DNA from: JBDTSW01 sp963782605
GTDB lineage: Bacteria > Actinomycetota > Thermoleophilia > Solirubrobacterales > 70-9
DNA length: 64,000 bases
Reading direction: 5' to 3'
NCBI GenBank assembly: GCA_963782605.1
Contig: CAWAKK010000010.1
Coordinates: 211,299 to 275,298 of the forward strand
In this document: piece by piece, positions 59,169-64,000 of the stretch
Layout: each line of letters opens with the position of its first letter
Numbering within the stretch: position 1 is the first letter of the stretch
Program-made: the position numbers and the translations under genes
Notes under the pieces: model-generated
Told to the model about the DNA's origin: nothing
The model's database searches: none
Seen by the model: only the letters and a program-made list of their open reading frames with translations

Positions 59169-59492
59169 ATGAACGCTGAAACGCTTAAGGGTCATCTGGA
59201 CCTGCTGCTCCTCGCCGCCGTCCAAGCGAACTCCGCCCATGGCTACGCGATTGCCGAGCGGCTCCGCACCCTCAGCGACGGAGCGTTCGACCTTCGCGAA
59301 GGGACGCTCTATCCCGCCCTGCATCGGCTGGAGCGCGCTGAACTATTGGCGAGCCGCTGGTCCGAAGTTCAGGGCCGACGCCGTCGGGTCTATCAGTTGA
59401 CGCCGAAGGGCCGCAAAGCGCTGACCGAGCGGCACGGGGAATGGCGCGACTTCGCGCGCGCCGTCCAGGCCGTCGTCGGGGGGCTCCGGTGA
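59169..59492 (+). CDS. PadR-family transcriptional regulator
   Basis: The 107-residue protein is a short PadR winged helix: LKGHLDLLLLAAVQANSAHG, REGTLYPALHRLERAELLAS and RRRVYQLTPKGRKALTERHG. Such regulators in Acidobacteriota are usually paired with ADOP permeases. Here the following gene overlaps it as GTGA and carries a permease-prefix-like domain. The transcript is probably leaderless. Confidence 0.93.
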   Translation: MNAETLKGHLDLLLLAAVQANSAHGYAIAERLRTLSDGAFDLREGTLYPALHRLERAELLASRWSEVQGRRRRVYQLTPKGRKALTERHGEWRDFARAVQAVVGGLR

Positions 59493-60595
59493 CACCGGGC
59501 TCGGTGGAAGACTATCTGGCCCGACTCGAGCGCGAACTGCGTCAGCGCGGATCCGAGGACGCGCGGATCGTCGACGAGGCGCGCGAGCATCTCGTCGATG
59601 CCATCGAGAGCGCACGACAGCGCGGGCTGTTGGTGGAGGACGCCGTGCGAGACGCGTTCGAGCGCTTTGGTGCGCCTGAGGTCGTCGCGGCGCACGCCGT
59701 TCCCGATAGGGAGCTCGTGTTCCGTCGGATCGTCTCCGTTGTGGGGACGGTGTGGCACCGCAGGTGGTGGATTCTCACTCCAACGGTCCTGACCGCCCTC
59801 GTGACGAGCGTGGCGTCCTACTACTTCCTGCCGCCGCGCTATCGGTCTGAGGCGATCATTCAAATCGTGTCACCGCGAGTGACCGGGGAATACGTTCGCC
59901 CGACCGTGACCGAGACGGCCGGGATACGGTTTGAGCAAAGCCGCCAGCAAGTCTTGCATCAGGCACGTCTTGAACGGGTCATCCGCGACCTGGGCCTGTA
60001 CCAGGTGGAACTGGAGCGCGCGACTCTCAGCGACGTCGTCCGGCTGATGCGAGGCGACATCACCATCGATCCGCTCACGTCGGACCCTCAGCACAACGGC
60101 GTGGCGGGGTTCTCCGTCAGTTTTGAGGCGGCGGACCCGAAATCGGCGCAGCGGGTCACAGAACGGCTGTCGTCACTAATGATCGAGGAGCACCTACGGC
60201 ACAAAGAGTTGCTGGTCGAAGGGACGGACTCGTTCATCGAGTCGCAAATCGAGGATGTGCGTGATCGAATCATCGCGTATGAGCAGAAGCTCAAGAGTCT
60301 GCGCGCGCACAGTGGCGCGTCTCTGTCCCGGGCCGATCTGCTGCCGTACGAGGTGCTACAGGAGAGATACCGGACGCTCCTCATTCAGGCTGAGGAATCC
60401 AGGACCGCCGCGAATCTCGAACGTCGCCAGATTGGCGAGCAGTTCAAACTCGTCAACGCCGCGAGGCTGCCTGAACGACCTGTCGGCCCGAGCCGCCTGA
60501 GCGTGAACCTTGCGGGGACGTTCGCCGGACTTGGCCTGGGCCTGGTGTTTGTTGCCGGACTCGGTAGGTCACAGAAACAGAAGACATCCGGCTGA
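59489..60595 (+). CDS. Permease-prefix-like domain fused to a Wzz/GumC-type chain-length protein
   Basis: Residues 1-75 (VEDYLARLERELRQRGSEDA, then IVDEAREHLVDAIESARQRG and AFERFGAPEVVAAHAV) look like the prefix domain found before permeases next to PadR genes. Then a first helix (RRWWILTPTVLTALVTSVAS), a long outside coiled coil of Wzz type (YRSEAIIQIVSPRVTGEYVR; VRDRIIAYEQKLKSLRAHSG), the Pro motif LPERPVGPSRLSVNLAG and a second helix. The 368-residue protein may regulate polysaccharide length. No tyrosine kinase domain follows. Confidence 0.75.
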   Translation: MTPGSVEDYLARLERELRQRGSEDARIVDEAREHLVDAIESARQRGLLVEDAVRDAFERFGAPEVVAAHAVPDRELVFRRIVSVVGTVWHRRWWILTPTVLTALVTSVASYYFLPPRYRSEAIIQIVSPRVTGEYVRPTVTETAGIRFEQSRQQVLHQARLERVIRDLGLYQVELERATLSDVVRLMRGDITIDPLTSDPQHNGVAGFSVSFEAADPKSAQRVTERLSSLMIEEHLRHKELLVEGTDSFIESQIEDVRDRIIAYEQKLKSLRAHSGASLSRADLLPYEVLQERYRTLLIQAEESRTAANLERRQIGEQFKLVNAARLPERPVGPSRLSVNLAGTFAGLGLGLVFVAGLGRSQKQKTSG

Positions 60596-60715
60596 AAGAA
60601 TTTCGCGACGGAGAGCCCGGTTGACCACCCGGCTGCGCATGCCGCTGTCGACACGCCGGTCGAGGTCGCGTTTCACGTCATCGTCGAGGACGACGTTGCC
60701 GGGCCGTTCTGTCAT
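60569..60715 (-). CDS. Ribbon-helix-helix antitoxin-like small protein
   Basis: The 48-residue frame reads MTERPGNVVLDDDVKRDLDR and continues VDSGMRSRVVNRALRREIL. A short strand then two helices is the pattern of ribbon-helix-helix DNA-binding proteins such as CopG. Its ATG overlaps the stop of the SRPBCC gene as ATGA. No toxin gene follows. The last 27 bases overlap the end of the Wzz-like gene on the other strand. Confidence 0.5.
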   Translation of the reverse strand: MTERPGNVVLDDDVKRDLDRRVDSGMRSRVVNRALRREILSAGCLLFL

Positions 60716-61113
60716 CGGGACATGGCCTCCAGGTTCGATTTCAGCGCTTTCGCGCCCTGTTCGATCAGCGGCCGGAGGTTGGAGCCGATGTCCTGCGGCA
60801 GGAAGTCTGTGATCCAGACAAAGAGGCACCGACCCGCTCCGTGTTCGGCAATCTGCATCGATGCGTGGTGGTACAGCATGCCTGGCACGTCGATCGCGCT
60901 GTACGCCACGCGACGTCTCGTGTCGTCCACGTCGAGAATACGTTCGTGCACCACCATGCCGTTGGCGAACCGCGCCGTTCTGGTGTCGCCGTCGAGTTGC
61001 GCATCGACCAGCACTGGGGTGAACAGCGTGTGCGCCTCCCCCACGAGCCGCAACGCGGCCCAGGCTTTCTCGGCGCTGACGTCAACGATGAGCTCTTGAT
61101 GGATCGATGCCAT
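60712..61113 (-). CDS. SRPBCC-fold protein
   Basis: The 133-residue protein has HQELIVDVSAEKAWAALRLV, RTARFANGMVVHERILDVDD and GRCLFVWITDFLPQDIGSNL, the polyketide-cyclase/START-like fold that binds small hydrophobic ligands. It is complete for the family. It is coupled by ATGA to the ribbon-helix-helix gene downstream. Confidence 0.8.
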   Translation of the reverse strand: MASIHQELIVDVSAEKAWAALRLVGEAHTLFTPVLVDAQLDGDTRTARFANGMVVHERILDVDDTRRRVAYSAIDVPGMLYHHASMQIAEHGAGRCLFVWITDFLPQDIGSNLRPLIEQGAKALKSNLEAMSR

Positions 61114-61131
61114 TCCGGCGTCCTGTGGGCA

Positions 61132-62760
61132 TCACGCGCCGCTTCGCGCTTCGGCGATCTCGGGGCGGCCCGGCTGATCCGCGCGTGCGGCGATTTTCAG
61201 GAGGCTCGCGTAGTAGGCGGATGCTTTCGGCCCCTGTCCGGCAGCGGCAGCGGCACGCGCGGCTCCGTAGATCGCGCGGAACCGATTCGGTTCTTTCGTC
61301 AGCGTCGTTTCGAACGCGGCGAGGGCCTCGGCCGGGCGCTTGAGCTGCATCAGCATCTCGCCGAGAAGCTCGCGAGCCGGCTTGATCGGTCCGGGCGTGA
61401 CGGCTGACTTCTCGGTGGCGTCTTCCCTGTCGGCCGCCTCGCGCATCAATGTCACGGCTTCGTCGGACTTACCTGCGGCGAGGGCGACCCACGCGGTGGC
61501 CGCGCGGCGCTGAATCTCGACCTGCTCGGCCCAGTACGCGTCGTTGGCCTTGCGGAGCGTGTCGCCGAGGGCGACGAGTCGATCGATGTCCGGCGCCGCC
61601 GCGGCGGCGTTGCCGCTTCGCGCGGCGCCGAGGGCGCGGGCGAAATGCGTGACGGCGTCGGCCCAGGGAATCGGCGTCTGGCGGGCGGGCAGGGCCGCCG
61701 CCTCGGCCCACGCGGCGCGCTCGAGCGCGAGACGCGCCGGAATCGCCGCCAGCGCGTAGTAGCCGGCGGCCGGCGGCGCGGCATTCCCAGCGCCCGCCGT
61801 CTGGATCTTCGCGGCAAGCCCGCCGGTCGCGTCGCGCGTGCGCCTGGCCGCCGCGTCCTGGGCCGTCTGCAGGTAGGCGTACACCTGATAGTCAAGCGCG
61901 TGCAGCTCCTCGGCGGTCGCGTTGTCCTTGCGCGCGGCCGCGGCCGACGCCAGATTCGCGTCGATCGATTCCTGCCAGAACCCGACGCGCGTGAACGTAT
62001 GGGACGGCATGTGAAGCGCGTGCGGCGCATCGGGCGCAATCTTCGCGTAGCGTCGAGCGGCATCGAGCGCGCGCGGCGCGAGCGCCGGCACGTCGAAGCT
62101 GTGGATGATGTAGTGCGCGAGACCCGGATGGTCGGGTTGACGCGTGATCTCCGCTTCGAGAATGCCGGCCGCCTTCAACTGATTCGCGTACGTCTTGTCT
62201 GTCGGCAGGGCTGTTTGATCCAACGCCAGCGCGTAGAAGATCCGCGCTTCCACATCGTCGGCGTACCTGGCGGCCAGCGCCTCCATGGCTTTCTCGTACG
62301 CGACGGTTCTCGTCCGCTGATCGATCGTCGACACATCCCGGAACAGAAGATCGACCGCGGCCACGTACGCCTTCTCCCGGTCCGTACCACCGCCACTCGC
62401 CCGGGCGGCCGTGGTTGCGGCCAGGCCCGCCGCGAGCGCCTGGGGCGATCGGATGCCGGCGAACGGGTTCCCCCACCAGCTCATCGCGATGCCCCAGTGG
62501 GCCATCGCGCAGCGCGGGTCGGTCTTGAGGACGGTGTTGAAGGACTCGATCGCGGCGGAAAACCAGAAGGAATGGAGCAGCGCGACGCCGCGATCGAACT
62601 CCTGCTGAACGGCCGGCGCGCAGGACGTCGCGAAATGCACTTGTCCCAATCGCCCGGCTGCCGCGCCGTGCTCGTGCTGCAACCGGGCGTCAGCCGCGAC
62701 CTGGCCGATGCACGACAGCAAGAGCGCCGTGGCCGCAATCGAGTTTTGTGATGGGTGCAT
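61132..62760 (-). CDS. Secreted TPR-repeat protein
   Basis: The 542-residue protein has a signal peptide (AATALLLSCIGQVAADARLQ) and tetratricopeptide units (AIESFNTVLKTDPRCAMAHW; PAEALAAFETTLTKEPNRFR). HFATSCAPAVQQEFDRGVAL followed by LLHSFWFSAA, HYIIHSFDVPALAPRALDAA and HALHMPSHTFTRVGFWQESI are a recurrent pattern in secreted Acidobacteriota and Gemmatimonadota proteins. His-rich segments hint at metal or haem binding, not proven. Confidence 0.8.
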   Translation of the reverse strand: MHPSQNSIAATALLLSCIGQVAADARLQHEHGAAAGRLGQVHFATSCAPAVQQEFDRGVALLHSFWFSAAIESFNTVLKTDPRCAMAHWGIAMSWWGNPFAGIRSPQALAAGLAATTAARASGGGTDREKAYVAAVDLLFRDVSTIDQRTRTVAYEKAMEALAARYADDVEARIFYALALDQTALPTDKTYANQLKAAGILEAEITRQPDHPGLAHYIIHSFDVPALAPRALDAARRYAKIAPDAPHALHMPSHTFTRVGFWQESIDANLASAAAARKDNATAEELHALDYQVYAYLQTAQDAAARRTRDATGGLAAKIQTAGAGNAAPPAAGYYALAAIPARLALERAAWAEAAALPARQTPIPWADAVTHFARALGAARSGNAAAAAPDIDRLVALGDTLRKANDAYWAEQVEIQRRAATAWVALAAGKSDEAVTLMREAADREDATEKSAVTPGPIKPARELLGEMLMQLKRPAEALAAFETTLTKEPNRFRAIYGAARAAAAAGQGPKASAYYASLLKIAARADQPGRPEIAEARSGA

Positions 62761-62814
62761 ACGAGCTATTGTGCCCGCGGAAGCGCCTGTGCGAAAGCTT
62801 TTCCCGCGACGCCG

Positions 62815-64000
62815 TCAGTCGGTTCTCAGGGCCGCGATGGGATCGACGCGCGAGGCGCGGCGTGCGGGAATCAGACACGCCAGTGTGGCCACGGTCAGGA
62901 CAATGAGCGACACGGTGGCGGCGGCCAATCCGTAGTGCGGCTGAAAGCCGTACAGCAGCGCCGTCATCAGGCGCGCCGCCAGGGGCGTCAGCGCCAACCC
63001 CACCAGCAGGCCCGTGAGCGTCAGAACCAGTCCGCGCCGGCCGAACGAGAACAGGATGTGGCCCGGCGTTGCGCCCAGCGCCATGCGAAGGCCAATTTCA
63101 TTGGTCCGTTGCGTGATGGCGTAGGAGAGCACGCCATAGATGCCGAGCGATGCGAGCAGCAGCGCGACGAACGCGAGTGCGCCCAACAGCGCCGTGCTTT
63201 GCGAAGGCGTTGACAGCTGCCGGTCGACGATCTGCTCCATCGTCCGCATACGCGCAAGCGGCTGGTTCCTGTCGAGCGACCAGATCGCCTGACGGACCGC
63301 CGGGATGATCGACGCCGGCTCGACGGCGGCGCGAACCGCGATGCCGATCTGGACGCCGCCCACCTGGTCGGTGTGTTCGTGCAGCCGGTAGACCGTGGGC
63401 TTCATCTCTTCCAGGACGCCCGCCTCCCGAATCGACTTCACCACGCCGACGATCGTGTCACCAGTAGCCCTGTTCATCAGTGGCTCCATACTTGAGCCTC
63501 AGCCCCAGCGGGGACCGGCCCTGGAAGTGGCGATTGGCCAACGGCTCGTTGATGATGGCCACGGGCAGCTTGGACGTCTGATCCGCCGCGGTGAAGAATC
63601 TCCCTTCGTGGATGCTCGCACCGACGGTGGCGAAGTAGTCGCGGCTGACGTTGCGCATGAGCGCGACCTGCTTGGGGATGTCGTCCCTCGACTGCCCTTC
63701 CAGCCAGTAGAACGTCGCGTCGGCGACGTTCGTAAACGGAATGCGATTGATCGCCCCTGCGTTGACGACGCCGGGAATGGCGCGCACGGCCTCCACCTCG
63801 GCATTGATGAACGCCACGCGACGGTCGAAGTCTTGGTAACGGAAGAGCTGAGTTTCGAACGTCAAGAGCCGTTCGCTCCTGAATCCGACATCCGTACTCC
63901 GCAGGTGCTGAAAGACCTGCAGGAGCAGGCCGCCGCATGTCAGCAGCACGACCGCGAGCGTCGTCTCGACGACGATCAGAGAGTGCTGGAACAGGTGGCC
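62815..64000 (-). CDS. MacB/ADOP-type permease, C-terminal part, one-base frameshift
   Basis: The visible part starts inside a helix (LIVVETTLAVVLLTCGGLLL), then a MacB-like periplasmic domain (GFRSERLLTFETQLFRYQDF; MRNVSRDYFATVGASIHEGR) and the C-terminal FtsX-like four-helix module (ALLGALAFVALLLASLGIYG; LRMALGATPGHILFSFGRRG). The frame breaks near 63460 (YW, then TIVGVVKSIREAGVL); dropping one base joins them. The N-terminus is beyond the window. These permeases are multiplied in Acidobacteriota and usually lack a local ATPase. Confidence 0.85.

Overview
The window is high-GC DNA that reads as two unrelated pieces joined near position 55,690. The first 55.7 kb looks like a Gram-positive-type actinobacterium, most probably a Thermoleophilia-like soil lineage. 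This placement is inferred from gene content: a 190-residue mycobacterial-type bifunctional dCTP deaminase, a split menaquinol:cytochrome c reductase, an Rv0909/Rv0910-like pair, secreted Gly/Asn-rich proteins and a large wall hydrolase. The last 8.3 kb carries a PadR regulator, a MacB/ADOP-type permease, a 'permease prefix'-Wzz fusion, a secreted TPR protein and CTGAACY heptamer repeats. Those point to an Acidobacteriota-like genome, so a chimeric metagenomic contig is the simplest reading.

Layout. 1-2.6 kb: tip of a nucleotide-sugar dehydrogenase, an SDR and a 2-hydroxyacid dehydrogenase. 2.6-5.7 kb: alkyltransferase-like protein, low-complexity secreted protein, Ser/Thr kinase, MmcQ-like protein and a frameshifted glutathione S-transferase. 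5.7-9.3 kb: two-component system with a Tat-exported flavin amine oxidase in the same operon. 9.3-12 kb: homoserine-dehydrogenase-like gene, then two exported proteins lying between a 3' fragment of tRNA-Lys and the intact tRNA-Lys. 12-15 kb: TPR protein, tatC, tatA, dcd. 15.1-19.8 kb: one operon with a conserved unknown, qcrA, qcrB, a cytochrome b/c fusion, menG and a polyprenyl diphosphate synthase, pairing quinone synthesis with the quinol oxidase. 19.8-22.1 kb: TetR with a divergent drug-efflux MFS. 22.1-25.5 kb: hemB, a fused siroheme-decarboxylase-like protein and hemL. 25.6-35.3 kb: acidic and unknown proteins, two ABC-2 export systems (one with a MarR regulator), a YmdB-type phosphodiesterase and a toxin/antitoxin-like pair. 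35.4-47.9 kb: an amine-utilisation cluster with glutamine-synthetase-like ligase, gamma-glutamyl hydrolase, aldehyde dehydrogenase, SDR, FGGY kinase, APC permease, choline-kinase-like protein, dimethylglycine-dehydrogenase-like enzyme and GntR. 47.9-55.7 kb: small membrane and secreted proteins, a sigma factor fused to an anti-sigma-like membrane tail, a multidomain wall hydrolase and the front two thirds of an MMPL transporter that stops at the junction.

At least eleven genes carry single-base frameshifts that restore a perfect family match when one base is added or removed. Most sit in short homopolymers, so they look like sequence errors rather than decay; such genes are given as one feature with the shift noted. 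Many operons use ATGA or GTGA start/stop overlaps, which decided several start codons.
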